A DNA stretch of 64,000 bases from Canna indica (Eukaryota > Streptophyta > Magnoliopsida > Zingiberales > Cannaceae): assembly GCA_034359265.1 (NCBI GenBank), contig CP136891.1:60612001-60676000 (forward strand). The letters are read 5' to 3'. The translations under genes and the position numbers were made by a program. This document shows positions 12,361 through 22,767 of this stretch, in pieces. The notes beneath the pieces were generated by a model that had not been told where the DNA came from, ran no database searches, and saw only the letters and a list, made by a program, of their open reading frames with translations. How positions within the stretch are numbered: the stretch's first letter is position 1; each line of letters begins with the position of its first letter.

Positions 12361-13295
12361 CTACAATTGAAACTGATCTTAAGAAGTACATCAGAAGCTT
12401 TTGTTCGAACCATGAGAGAATACTACCCAAAACTGTCAAGGTAAGAACACCTTGAGATTTTTCGTACTTGTTATGCTCTTACTCTGGAAGTCTTTCTCTT
12501 CTTGATTATTGTCTTGCTAGAGTGAATAAGAACATAATGTTGGTTATTCAAGACTGAAGCAGTAGTTTACTTAATGAAGTACCGTAACAATTCCACAAAC
12601 AAATTTGTTTGGATACTCAAGTTTCTGCATTAAGATGGTCACTGCTGATATTCTTTAGTTTTTCTTAATATATTTATGCAATATCTGTTATTCATCCGGC
12701 AATTATATGAATTGTTCCGCTGAGATACTTGGGGATAAGCGATTCTTCATCCAAAGTGATCCTTTTCTTTTCTTTCCACTTTAAATGTGTTGTTTACTTA
12801 TTAGATTACTGATGCAGGCTACTTGGTACTCCAAACGAAGACGTTGGCTTGGAGTAGGCAAATTATCCAATTGGCATGAGTATCCTCAGTGGAAACCAAA
12901 GAGTCTGGCATCAACTGTTATTGGTCTTGATGCTGATGGTTTAGATCTGCTCTCAGTGAGTAGAGATAATAGTTATCCGTCATTTGGCAATTTAACTTAT
13001 TATTTCTTATACAATTTCTGTAAAATAAAGGGGTCAAATTTGAGCACACAAGTAAACTTATTAAGTGTTATCATACTGACCATATATCCAAATGTATTGA
13101 GCTAAATTTGATACTAATTAGCATGAATTAGTTTGTGTTATAATATATTCTAGTATTGGTTTCTTTGGAGCATTTTTTAATCTTTTACTTTTATGCTTGC
13201 AGAAGATGTTGCAGTACGAGCCATCAAAACGAATTTCAGCTAAGAAAGCTATGAACCACCCTTATTTCAATGATGTAAACAAGGCCTGTTATTGA
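12361..13295 (+). pseudogene. Cyclin-dependent kinase (CDKB-like) gene fragment captured in hAT
   Basis: Three exon pieces with GT-AG introns. Exon 1 (to 12440) reads TDLKKYIRSF, then NHERILPKTVK, the segment before the catalytic loop of plant CDKs. Exon 2 (12818-12955) starts LLGTPNEDV and, after loss of one base, continues GKLSNWHEYPQWKPKSLAS to DADGLDLLS. Exon 3 (13203-13295) reads [20 protein letters not shown], then [10 protein letters not shown] and a stop. The [12 protein letters not shown] and NWHEYPQW motifs fit B-type CDKs, which drive the G2/M step. The start, the catalytic loop and the activation segment are missing, and the exon 2 frameshift breaks the rest. Retained introns show a genomic origin. 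Confidence 0.85.
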
Positions 13296-13713
13296 GTTGT
13301 CAATTTGTTGTTTTGTATTATCTTTTGAAGTTTTCATGTTCAACAACTTGCTATTTACTGGTGGTATATTTTCAACTCATGTAATTCAATTTGCAGCAAC
13401 ATATCCAGTAGAATGATTTTTGAAATTATTGTTGTAGTATATGTTGATGAACTTTGAATATTCTAATTTTTTAATCGATTATCCGTTTACCAAACTGGTT
13501 AACTATTTTGTAAACGGATAACCAGTTCTATTCGAACCGAATTAATTGAAATGTATCGGTTATCCGCGGATAACCAAAACCAAGCCGGTTTCAGTTTCGG
13601 ATACAAGATTTTGAAACCGAACGGTTTCGTTTTCGATTAGCAGGTGTTTAGTTCGGTTTCGATTAACCACAAAATATACGGTTAACCGAACTGTTGTCAT
13701 CCCTAAACATGGA

Positions 13714-14128
13714 CCTAGGGAATTCCTGGATCCATCTAGAAATTCCCAAATCCATAATTTTTTATTCAAAAATTCCTAGACCAACTATTATATTATGGTA
13801 TAAAATTTCAGAGGCAAAAAATAGCTACTAGACCTTTTGATTATGAAATTTGAGAACATTTTTGATGGCCTTCTCACAATCCCTGCAGAAGTATGATCTA
13901 AAATCGATGGCAAAGCAAGCCAAAAAAATACTTACATGGGAGATAATAGGTCTGGATGTCAAAACCCTGAGGAAGGAGAAAGGGGGAAATTAATAACAAT
14001 TAACGAAATAGCGTGAAAAAATTAAGCAAAGGAAGTTCCTAAAGGATACCAACTTAGTAACATCACCTGAAAGTTCAATTCAAACTTCTTCCCAATTGTA
14101 CAACCTAATGAAAATTTAATTAAAATTC
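13714..14128. other. Non-coding, 3' side of the papain-like pseudogene
   Basis: AT-rich, no coding signal. It lies downstream of the minus-strand papain-like exons. Confidence 0.4.
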
Positions 14129-15335
14129 AGAAATAATATTCATAAATATAAACAAATAAAATCAAATAAAAATTTTGATAGATATCACAAACCTTTGGAT
14201 ACCATATTTGGACAAAAATCGATATCCCTTGACTCCTGATGATCTTTCCATATCCTTTATCTCCCCAACCGACTCCCCATGAGTTTCTTACAATCCAAAA
14301 ATCGGTATTATCCTTGGTGCCATAACCAACAATGGCTACAACATGTTGTCCCTTTATTTTATCAGGTGACGTAGGTCCTCTATATATATCCTAGATTTTT
14401 TGCTTAAAAAATATTAGTCATTTTTTATATTTTATTTTCATACTACTTTAAACAATTGTATTTACCTTTCTCAGCATTGAAAATAGATTACAAAATTCCA
14501 AGACTCCCACAACTGGTCCTTCATCAGTTACAACTTTCATAATATCCTGATCTTTTATCTTATCATCTTTAAATTGTGGTTGAGATGCAAAAACCCTATC
14601 TCCTGGTGGCAACTAACATGAAAGCATATAAAAAAATTATAAGATTAATTTAAATTAAATTGATTATCATTAACTACTTTATCTATATATTATTTGTTTT
14701 TACCTTTTTCCACTTTTCTAATTTCTTTCCTACATACTGACAAAGATCCGTTGTACATAACCCATCCGTGGAAAGAGACTTCTGAATTTTGTTGAATGAA
14801 CTTTGTTCATACTGTCTCTTGGAATTCGCAACAACATTGTTAATTAAATATTGTCCAGACAACGATAATAGTTTCTTAACGTCACCCACCGACATATTAT
14901 GTCGCGCTTCAACGATCGCAGCAACGGCAAGAACCCAATGCACATCTAAACAAAAATAAATATATTAATGAACATCCACAAATATTATAAATATTTCAAT
15001 CTAAGTTTCTTATACTTATTGTCATTTGTTTTATAATTAATTTCATGGAGTTTAAATATCACAATATTTTCAGAATAGGGTTAGAATTTGTTGAAAAGAA
15101 AAGAAAACAAATGAAAACAAAAGAAATCAATGAGAAAGTTGATGATACTTTATCGAAACAAACTTGGCTATATATTCATAACAAACTAAGCTAAAATTAA
15201 GTTGCCAAGCTAAGGTAAAATTAAGTTACCCGAGTCCTTCTAATGACGTAAAAGACTAAATCAAACAAACAAGAATTCCTTAACAATAGTGATTTATTGA
15301 CTAGGTACAAAACTAAGGTAGTCTTTGGTTTGATA

Positions 15336-15456
15336 GAATAGATGGGGAATAAAATACTATTTATGTACCACTTATTCCTTTATTTGGAATACTATTCACT
15401 ATGAATTAGGAATACTTCCTTACCTCAACCCAAGGAATACTATTCCCCATCTATTC
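15336..15456. mobile_element. Small foldback (MITE-like) element
   Basis: GAATAGATGGGGAATA at 15336-15351 and its exact reverse complement at 15441-15456 enclose about 90 bp of AT-rich sequence. The surrounding TTTGGTTTGATAGAAT and ATTCCTTATGAC suggest slightly longer arms. Size and structure fit a MITE; the target site is not certain. In A2 the left arm has one change (58909-58924 and 59014-59029). Confidence 0.6.
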
Positions 15457-15663
15457 CTTATGACTTTTTTTAATACTATCCTTCAATATTTATAATATTA
15501 CATAATAATATAAAAATTAAATCGTTGAATTAATTTCAAGCTCACAAAAGCATTGTTGCAAGCGAACGACGCAAACCATTGACAAACTTGTACTTTCGTC
15601 GTTGTAGATGAACGACGTTGGGACACTTAGCAATCTTGTAATGGAGATTGTCTTGACGAAAAC

Positions 15664-16920
15664 ATGGCTCGCAAAAGAAGTGGTGAAGCGAGTGGTGTCA
15701 CCCAAGTGACGATGACCATTCCGGAGGAAGCGTTGGTGGAAGACCAAATGCAAGCTCAACAAACAAAGCAGTCTCATACTCATCAAAGGTTAGATGAGAT
15801 AGAAGCGGTGTTGACCACCCAACACGAGACAATTGTCGAACTCGAAACAGACATGGGCCAAATCGGCAAGCTGGCCGATGCTCAAGACTCACTCGAGTCG
15901 AAGTTGGGAGGGCTTCAAGACAACACACATGAAATTGGAAGCAGTTAAGCATCTACAAAATGAAATTGCGGGACTCAGGGCGGCATTTTCATTACTAAAT
16001 CGGGAGATACTCGAGAAGCGGCAACTATCGACAACGCGAGGCGCCACACACCATGTCTAAACACCTAGACCAGAACCTCATAATAGGGCTTCTGATGTCA
16101 AGGGGGTTGTTTGAACTTCCTCTTTGACTACAATATTTCAAGGTCACAAGAATGGGTGGACGATGAAGACATGAAAGTGTCCCTTGCAACAATGTATTTG
16201 TCTGAGGATATATGCAAAGTTTTGGTGGCGGACCCAAGTACCAAGATATTCAAAGGGGATAAATCAAGATCAATATATATTTGGGATGAACTAAAGCGGG
16301 AACTAATGGCACAATTTTTCCCCAACAATGTGGAGCTCATTGCCCGACGGAAGCTGCGGCAACTCCGTCATAACAATTCGATTCGAGAGTATGTGAAAGA
16401 GTTCTCAACTATCATGCTAGATATCCCGAACATTGCTGAAAGTGATCAATTGTTCACCTTCCAAGAAGGCCTAAAGCCATGGGCACAACAAAAACTGTTT
16501 AGGAGGAACGTTAAGACCTTGACGGAAGAAAAGATAGTTGCACAGCGACTCACTGAGTACAACTCGAAAGAAAACCGAACAAAGGTGCCGCCCTACGAGC
16601 CGATAGTCATGAGACCCAACAAAGACAAGGAGATTGGCTCCTACAAGGGTAAAGAAATCATAGGCAATACTAGAAGAAGGGAATACCCTCCAAGGGAATA
16701 TCCTCCAAGAGAGTACCCTCCAAGAGGGAACATGCCACGATTCTCACCTTCGTGCTTCTTGTGTGGAGGATCACACATGGTACGTGAGTGCCCGCAACGC
16801 CAAGTCCTAATTGTGGAGACCGTGGCAAAACCATGTCATTGTTTCTATAAAGAAGGAAAAGGCCAAGTCTTCTTCAATTCCCAATGTGGGGACTTCGGGG
16901 GACTACTCCGATGGAGATGA
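15664..16920 (+). pseudogene. gypsy gag with zinc knuckle
   Basis: It starts MARKRSGEASGVTQV and has a coiled-coil-like, Glu/Gln-rich N-terminal part (RLDEIEAVLTTQHETIVELE). A frameshift near 15925 and further breaks to about 16100 precede the gag core. The core (16111-16920) contains FPNNVELIARRKLRQLRH and EGLKPWAQQ, then three copies of the five-residue repeat REYPP (16678-16730), and a knuckle CFLCGGSHMVRECP for RNA binding. The frame runs past the knuckle into a different phase and stops at 16920. Confidence 0.85.
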
Positions 16921-17024
16921 AGACACGAGAAGGCCAAACATGGGAGCAGTACGGCTGCTCAATGCACTCAAAACTCAAGTGGGGGGGGGGTGTGTGTGAT
17001 GCCCCAAGGAGAAGGGTCCCGAAG

Positions 17025-19210
17025 CGATGCACGAGCTGATGTTCATCGACATTGAGCTCAATGGTAGGAATACCCGAGCAGTGGTGGACTCGGGCACAAC
17101 CTATAACAACATTGCCAATGAAGAGACAAGGCGACTGGGCTCAGGCTAGAGAAGAGCTCAAGTTAGGTGAAAGTCATGAACTTTGACGCCCAAGAAATAA
17201 ACAGTGTGGCCACATATGTTCTGTTGAAGGTGGGGAAGTGGAAAGGGCATACCATCATGGTGGCAGTGTCCCTCAATGACTATCAAGTCATTCGAGTGAT
17301 GGATTTCTTACAGACTGCAAAGGTGGTGCCAATGCTCTTCCTCGACACCCTTTGCTTAATGGGAGAGGCAAACCCCTGCATTGTCCCGGTAGTGTACTCG
17401 GCATCAAGGGATCACACAACAAGTTCCTCTCTGACATGCAAGTGAAGAAACGAATTCGGCGAGGCGAGCTCACGATGGTGGCTGCAGTCAAGTTAGAAGA
17501 CCAACTCGATGGGGCGGAGTGAGAACCCGCTGCAGTGGCTAGTGTACTCAAGGAGTTCGAGGGCGTGATGCCACCCAAACTACCCAAGACATTACCAACA
17601 AGAAGGGGGGTGTATCACAGAATCAAACTGGAACCGAGAAGACATGCAAGTGAAGAAAGGAATTCGGCGAGGCGAGCTCACGATGGTGGTTGCAGTCAAG
17701 TTAGAAGACCAACTCGATGGGGCAAAGCAAGAACACGCTGCAATGGCTAGTGTACTCAAGGAGGTCGAGGGTGTAATGCCACCCGAGCTACCCAAGACAT
17801 TACCAATAAGAAGGGGGGTGGATCACGGAATCGAACTGGAACTGAGGACCAAGCCACCTTACCAACCTCCATATAGAATGCCACCGCTAAAGCTGGCAGA
17901 ACTTCGAAAGCAACTGGACAAGCTACTTAGCGGTGGATTGATTCGTAGCTCGAAAGCTCCCTTCGGAGCCCCGGTGTTGTTTCAGAAGAAGGACGGTCTT
18001 TGCCTTTGAGTGGACTGTCCGGCCTTGAAGAACAACATGACGGTGAAGAACAAATACCTCATTCCTCTCATCATGGACTTGTTCGACCAACTTGGCCAAG
18101 CAAGGTACTTCTCAAATTGGACCTAAGATTAGGCTACTAGCAAGTGTGAATTGCATAGGGCGACGAAGGAAAGATCACTTGTGTAACCCACTATGGAACT
18201 TTTGAATCCTTAGTGATGCCATTCGATCTTACAGATTATCCAGCAATCTTCAGCACCATAATGAACCAATTGTTCCACAAGCACTTAGACAAGTTCAAAT
18301 TCTCGAGGAGAACACCCTATTCGTGAAACGAGAAAGTGCTACTTTACCCAAGAAGAAATCAACTTTCTATGACACAGCATTGGTGGCAGAAAAATCCTAA
18401 TGAATAACACAAAAATTCATGTTGTGGCGGAATGACAACCACCCACAAATGTCACCGAGCTTAGGTCATTCCTAGGCTTTGTGAACTACTATCGACGGTT
18501 CATTGCTGGGTATTCAAGGACAAGGCATGGCAGTGGTCTTAGCATTGCGTGGACACGTTCGAGGGCCTGAAGCAGACAATGATAGAGGACCCGTGCTCAA
18601 GCTTCCAACTATTGGAAGCCCTTCGAAGTCCACACTGATGCATCAGACTTCGCTATTCGAGGCATCCTCATGCAAGGACATCCGGTCGCCTATGAGAGTC
18701 GTAAGTTGAACGACATAGAGTGACGATACCCCATACACGAAAAGGAGATGACAACAATAGTTCATTGTCTCTATGTTTGGAGGAACTATTTCCTCGCATT
18801 GCGCTTTATTGTGTAGGCGAACAACATAGAGCTAAGTTACTTCCAAAGTTAGCTAATCTTGACATGACGTTGGAGTACAAGTCGAGTCGCTCCAACATTG
18901 TGGTGGATGCTTTGAGACACAAGGTTGAACGAGCTGCAGCCGTTCAAGGAGAAGTAGAGAGCAAAATGAGTCAAGCGCAATGCAACTTCCGTAGAACGAT
19001 CAACATGGGCATACTAAATGACACCCAAGCAGAGGCACTCTTTAAGCTGATCAAGGATGGGAAGACAAGGGGATTTTGGATCCAAGATTTTGGGACCAAG
19101 GGAATCGACTGTAGCTACCTAGGGCAAATGACATGCGCAAAGACTTACACCAAATGCGACCGGTGATGGACTATCAAAGATCCTTTCAGCGACTTCTTGC
19201 ACACACTGGC
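17025..19210 (+). pseudogene. gypsy protease, reverse transcriptase and RNase H (degraded)
   Basis: The protease piece at 17030-17145 reads FIDIELNGRNTRAVVDSGTT, with the catalytic DSG. After breaks, 17167-17445 is the post-protease linker (WKGHTIMVAVSLNDYQVIRV). The reverse transcriptase N-terminus (17830-18005) reads PYRMPPLKLAELRKQLDKLL, then GLIRSSKAPFGAPVLFQKKD, and ends at a stop. Fragments of palm follow in shifting frames (NNMTVKNKYLIPLI; DLFDQLGQARYFS), but the YVDD box is not recognisable. RNase H at 18609-18720 reads KPFEVHTDASDFAIRGILMQ, then HPVAYESRKLND. Later comes LEYKSSRSNIVVDALRHK. The many stops make it dead. Confidence 0.82.
17433..17848 (+). repeat. 208 bp tandem duplication within gypsy pol
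   Basis: The stretch beginning GACATGCAAGTGAAGAAA at 17433 recurs from 17641, offset 208 bp, with several substitutions. It includes CGAGGCGAGCTCACGATGG and the poly-G run after ACAAGAAGG. The A2 duplication breakpoint lies inside the first unit. Confidence 0.9.
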
Positions 19211-19319
19211 AATTTATCATCCGAGCAAGAAGTGGAGGAAGATGGCTTGGGAAGGACATCTCCTAACCGGTTGACTCCATGCTACTTGCTCATAGAGACG
19301 AGCGAAGCGCATAGGATCA

Positions 19320-19687
19320 GTGAGGTCTATCGGATTGAGATTTTCCACAGTGACTTGAGGCAAGGTGGAGAGTGAGTAGTCCTAGTTCATTATGTGGTGG
19401 CATTCCTTGAGTGATACCTTGGCGTCGAGGAGAATGGCCAAGAATTTCACTGCCATCGATTTGGAATCTGACCTTGATTGGGTACTTGAACAAGATCATT
19501 ATTGGCACGAATGGAAATGCTGACTTAGACCGTCACTGAGGTAGTACGAAGGGTTTCTACTTCTTTTGATAATGCTGCGATCTGGGGTAGAATTTATTTT
19601 GCTTCTCGATCAGCTCGATCTATCGCTTGAGAGGCTGTCCTCTCGCGCATGAATGCGAAGACCTGATCTTGGAAAGACTCCCCCATG
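19320..19687 (-). pseudogene. gag start of a second LTR retrotransposon (fragment)
   Basis: On the minus strand an ATG at 19687-19685 starts MGESFQDQVFAFMRERTASQ, followed by AIDRADREAK and a stop. Further pieces in the same direction read ILPQIAALSKEVETLRTTSV. It lies directly after the primer binding site and LTR at 19691-20071, so it is the beginning of that element's gag. The fragment ends where it meets the plus-strand gypsy element. Confidence 0.55.
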
Positions 19688-19690
19688 TTT

Positions 19691-19704
19691 GGCTTCGATA
19701 CCAC
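19691..19704 (-). promoter_or_regulatory. tRNA primer binding site
   Basis: The minus strand reads TGGTATCGAAGCCA, one shift away from the standard plant initiator-Met tRNA site TGGTATCAGAGCC. It sits 8 bp inside the LTR end, as expected for starting minus-strand DNA synthesis. Confidence 0.6.
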
Positions 19705-19712
19705 TTTATTAT

Positions 19713-20071
19713 GATCCTTGTTTTGTGACTTGCAATAAGCACAAGTTCGAGGCCGAGATGGAGGCTCCACGATGCTAGAAGTTTGTTGAATTGAAGAGTG
19801 CTGGGTGCTGGAAAGATTTAGTAGATCACTAGAGAAAGAGGGAGAGAAAGGGAGGGAGGAAGAGACACAATTTGAATATCAATCATGCATGTCTTTCTTT
19901 TTCTCATTTTTCCTTATATAGATTACACGATGTATTGTAATCATAGCATATTTAATGGTAATAAGGTATTCCTTATTTCTTATAATAACTTACATAGATA
20001 TTTAAGTAACATATAAAGTACCTAAGTGCTGAAATTGTATCTCAGTTATAATGAGATTACTCCAATCAACA
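19713..20071 (-). repeat. 5' LTR of a minus-strand LTR retrotransposon
   Basis: On the minus strand it starts TGTTGATTGGAG and ends AAGGATCA, 359 bp. It contains a TATA-like CTATATAAGG (about 19912-19921 on the plus strand) at the place expected for its promoter. No partner LTR is seen in the window, and only a gag fragment follows. Confidence 0.65.
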
Positions 20072-20534
20072 TCAACGCGTATAGGATCAACCTACAAATC
20101 ATTAAATGAAAAATAATAATCAACATATGAATATTTGTAAAAGGCTCAATAACAATTAAAAAAATAATAGAGGACTTACTTACTAATGATCGGCATACAT
20201 TCTTTCCTTTAGCTTTAGCTCCCTAAAAATTATGAAAAAAAAGGTTATTGTCATGCCTTTGATCAAAAGCTAACAAGGGAATGGCTATCATAAAGTTGAG
20301 AGGAAAATTACATTAAAAAAAAGTAAATAAGGTACCTTCTTGCTGCTTTGTGCATCGTGAAATTTGTTCTTGCGCGGACCCATCAAATCCTAGTGCAAGC
20401 CAGGTTCAATCAAAAATCTCTGCAAACAAGAGGAGATGGCTTTGTAATGAGAGGAGAATTCATTGAAACAACTAAAATTTGTTTGCCCCAAGAAAAAGAA
20501 AAGAAGAGCTCCTACCCCTACAAATATCACAAAA

Positions 20535-20640
20535 CACTACAAAAAAATGACCTTTATGCCTCAATGTCACAAAGGAAATGACCTTTATGCCTCAATGCCA
20601 CAAAAGAAATAACCTTTATGCCACAACGTCCCAAAGTTCC
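20535..20640 (+). mobile_element. CACTA-like terminus with three tandem subterminal repeats
   Basis: It starts CACTACAAAAAAATGACC and holds three direct copies of ATGACCTTTATGCCTCAATG-like units, about 32 bp apart. CACTA termini with short repeats just inside are characteristic. I could not find the opposite end. Confidence 0.55.
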
Positions 20641-20894
20641 AGTATTCCACCAAAAATCAAAAACTTTAAAAACAAGTTTGTCTTTTCAGCTTCTAAACTG
20701 TCAGTGTAACCTAAATAAAACAAAGAAAAAACCACGAGTCGGCAGGATTCCTTTTACTGGTATCACAATCAAATAATGTTTTCTTTTTCTTAATGGTCTT
20801 AAGGTTCTTTATTTTTGTTCGTTTTACTTTATTTATTTGTTATTTCATTGAATTTTGTTGGACTTTGAGTGCTATTTGTGATTTGGACAGTTTC

Positions 20895-21119
20895 ATGGCT
20901 GAAAAGGAAACACTGAATGCACCTACTGATGATGGATTTTCTGAATATCAATCTGCAACTAAGAGGCCAAAGGTAACTTCAAATGTCTGGCAGCATTTTG
21001 AACGCATTTTGGTTGAGGATAAAGATGTGATAAAAGCCAAATGTAACTATTGTCATAAAGTATTTGTTGCTGCATCAAAAACTGGTACTTCTCATTTGAA
21101 GCGTCATATATATAGATAA
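20895..21119 (+). pseudogene. hAT transposase N-terminal part with BED zinc finger
   Basis: The frame starts MAEKETLNAPTDDGFSEYQS and contains SNVWQHFERILVEDKDVIKA, then KCNYCHKVFVAASKTGTSHL and KRHIY. This is the C-x2-C...H-x4-H pattern of a BED-type zinc finger, the DNA-binding head of plant hAT transposases and of the domesticated RICESLEEPER-like proteins. It stops at TAA where the next residues should lead into the catalytic core. The core is missing, and the C-terminal dimerisation part lies 1.1 kb downstream. Confidence 0.8.
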
Positions 21120-22187
21120 GTGCCCTAAATGCAGTGGCGGATTAGGGCAAACCTCATATATAAATATATTTTCAAAACTTAAAGTTCAAGCTAATTTTGA
21201 TAGCCGACCTCGACGAGTTTTTATGTTTACGCTTTTTAGAAAATGATGCATGAACAACAATCTATCCTCCTAAGAAAATTAGACGATTATTAATATACTA
21301 TCCTACTTGCTAAAAAAATTATCAAGAAGAAAAAAATTATGTCATTATGGTTAGATTAAAATGTGCAGAACTAGAAATCAAAATATAATTGATTAGTTAT
21401 GTTGGTTTACTCAAGCTATTAGCACAGAAGAATAGAAATAAATCATGTTGAAAAACATCAAAATTTATGTTTTCGGTTTCGATTACAAGCTAGATACAAA
21501 CCATCAATTGTATTGCAACAAAAGGAGTATAAAACTTCAGTACATGTTTAATCACACAACAAAGGACAAGCAAGCTTCCCCCAAGCATTTTAGTTGAAGC
21601 AACAAGCACATATATTTATTTGAAAAAGAAGGTGGCAGAAAAAACTGAAGACGGTAAAAAGAAAATTGAAGGCATGAAATATGAACAGATATATGCTTGC
21701 TTGTGCATTTAGCAAAGCACATGTGATCTGATATTCTGATCGTTGCCTGTGTTGTGGATGGTGGTGGAGTTGCTTGCTTGTGCATTTAGCAAAACACATA
21801 TTTTTATCAGGAACTAAGTAAATCACATGTCCAATCCATAAGAGAAACAAGAGTCTTTTGTATTTGATTATTCTTGTGTTTGGCAAGCAAATGATAGATA
21901 TTTGATGATACAAATCCCATATCAATTTGTCATAACACATTTATTAGAATAGGAAATATTTGCACTCTAATTCCATCTTAAATACAATCTATCATTATAA
22001 GTTAGATCGATCTAATCAAGTTAAACTGATAAAGGCATGGGTGCATCAAAAGTTTAGAAAGCTCAAAAGATAATATGAATCTAATCAAAACATAGGCAAA
22101 TTAGAATATATTGCACAACTAAAAGTTCTTGTATTGTAGATCACAATTGAAATAAAGAAAAAACATGTTATTTCTTTCTCAAAAAAG
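21120..22187. other. Non-coding between the two hAT transposase pieces
   Basis: No coding signal. A 28 bp direct repeat (GCTTGCTTGTGCATTTAGCA and the following bases) occurs at about 21693 and 21771. Probably an insertion or decayed core region of the hAT gene. Confidence 0.45.
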
Positions 22188-22410
22188 TTGAAAGAGAAGG
22201 CTGCAAGGAGAAATGGAGATGGGCATTTTTTTCCAAAGGGGGCATCAGGAAACAATTTTTTAGGGAATAAGAGTCCGTTGGAATTGTATTTAGAAGAACC
22301 ACCTCATGATTTGAATGAAGATTTGGATGTTTTAGAGTACTGGCATAGAAGCTCAGTGAGATTTACAGAACTTTCAAGAATGGCAAGTGACATTTCATTT
22401 TGTAGGGGGT
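22188..22410 (+). pseudogene. hAT transposase C-terminal dimerisation fragment
   Basis: The frame reads KSPLELYLEEPPHDLNEDLD, then VLEYWHRSSVRFTELSRMAS and DI. This is the hallmark start of the hAT C-terminal dimerisation region (LxxYL-E...D-x-L-x-W-W/Y...P-x-L-x-x-M-A-x-D-I). The expected continuation is cut off at 22403, where a TAGGGGGTGAGC-type repeat begins. With the piece at 20895-21119 it represents one hAT gene that lost its middle. Confidence 0.8.
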
Positions 22411-22600
22411 GAGCAAAAAAAAAAAGGATTTTCGGTTAATCGGAAAACGGTCCAAAACCGAGCCGGTTCTTTCGGTTTCATTTTTTATTTTTCAAAAAAA
22501 TCGGGTTTTGGTTTCGGGTTCGGTCCGAGTTGTAAAAAGTCCACCGATTTCGATTAACCAATCGGTTTAATACTTTTTAATATATATAATATAATTTATT
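22403..22600 (+). mobile_element. TAGGGGTGAGC-family repeat, copy 1
   Basis: It begins TAGGGGGTGAGCAAAAA and continues with AATCGGAAAACGG and CCAAAACCGAGCCGG words, then CACCGATTTCGATTAACC. Related copies start at 34986, 37797 and 61647, and the reverse end is at 29878. The terminus resembles hAT ends. The far end is not defined here. Confidence 0.5.
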
Positions 22601-22620
22601 AAATAATATATCAGGGTTTC

Positions 22621-22767
22621 TACTTTCTAATTGCAATACAACCTGTAGCAAGTAAAATCCTCTTCTCTAAGCAAATAATTTCTTGTGTGTTTTATTCCTC
22701 TGTTTTATCCCCAACAATCCTCATCACCACAAATAAGCATGACTTCGCCCCTTTCTCGTGACCCACA
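22621..22767 (+). repeat. Truncated 5' LTR of the second copia element
   Basis: About 147 bp matching the last part of the LTR at 24557-24924, including AAATAATTTCTTGTGTGTTT and ACAAATAAGCATGACTTCG, ending CCCACA. The first 200 bp or so of the LTR are missing. No primer binding site is evident after it. Confidence 0.65.

Larger units (their letters stand above)
10995..13705 (+). mobile_element. hAT-type element carrying captured gene pieces, copy A1
   Basis: The left end TAGGGGTGGCAATTGG and the right end (minus strand TAGGGATGACAAC) form imperfect terminal inverted repeats. Both sides carry the same 8 bp AACATGGA (10987-10994 and 13706-13713), the target-site length of the hAT superfamily. 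The ends are built of short words such as GGTTAACCGAACC; the 2.7 kb interior has no transposase. Instead it holds exon-like host sequence, including cyclin-dependent kinase exons with introns. It is therefore a non-autonomous, gene-capturing element. The A2 copy spans 54092-56765. Confidence 0.9.
1..17563. repeat. Copy A1 of large direct segmental duplication
   Basis: This block matches 43264-61121 almost base for base in the same orientation, offset 43263 at the left and 43558 at the right. The left limit lies outside the window. The last common base is 17563 (partner 61121), inside a Ty3/gypsy pol region. Both copies hold the same copia element with the same ACATC flank and the same hAT element with the same AACATGGA flank, so those insertions came before the duplication. 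Differences are scattered substitutions, small indels, one replaced block (3110-3285) and one extra MITE in the other copy. I estimated the match by eye; percent identity was not computed. Confidence 0.95.
15560..19310 (+). mobile_element. Ty3/gypsy retrotransposon, degraded, no LTRs seen
   Basis: Order gag, protease, reverse transcriptase, RNase H on the plus strand, which marks Ty3/gypsy. I see no LTR or primer binding site before gag, and integrase is missing apart from possible traces near 19210. The element is nested in what looks like an intron of the papain-like gene. Its 3' part abuts a fragment of another retrotransposon in the opposite orientation. The duplication breakpoint (17563) falls inside it, so A2 carries only the gag to early pol part. 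Confidence 0.85.
14129..20383 (-). pseudogene. Papain-like (C1A) cysteine protease homologue, catalytic Cys lost, retroelements in intron
   Basis: Minus-strand exons, high to low. 20383-20336: MGPRKNKFHDAQSSKK. 20222-20180: GAKAKGKNVCRSL. 14945-14704: HWVLAVAAIVEARHN, then LLSLSGQYLIN. 14612-14466: GDRVFASQPQF, then IMKVVTDEGPVVGVLEF. From 14390: [11 protein letters not shown], then [20 protein letters not shown]. All joins have GT-AG borders and agreeing phase. In papain the third segment reads CWAFS; here the Cys position is His (Arg in the A2 copy), while the His and Asn regions are present. The product could not act as a cysteine protease in the usual way. The intron between exons 2 and 3 is over 5 kb and contains a Ty3/gypsy element and an LTR. 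Linking the first two exons to the rest rests on phase and position only. The last frame runs on past the normal end to about 14129. Confidence 0.72.
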
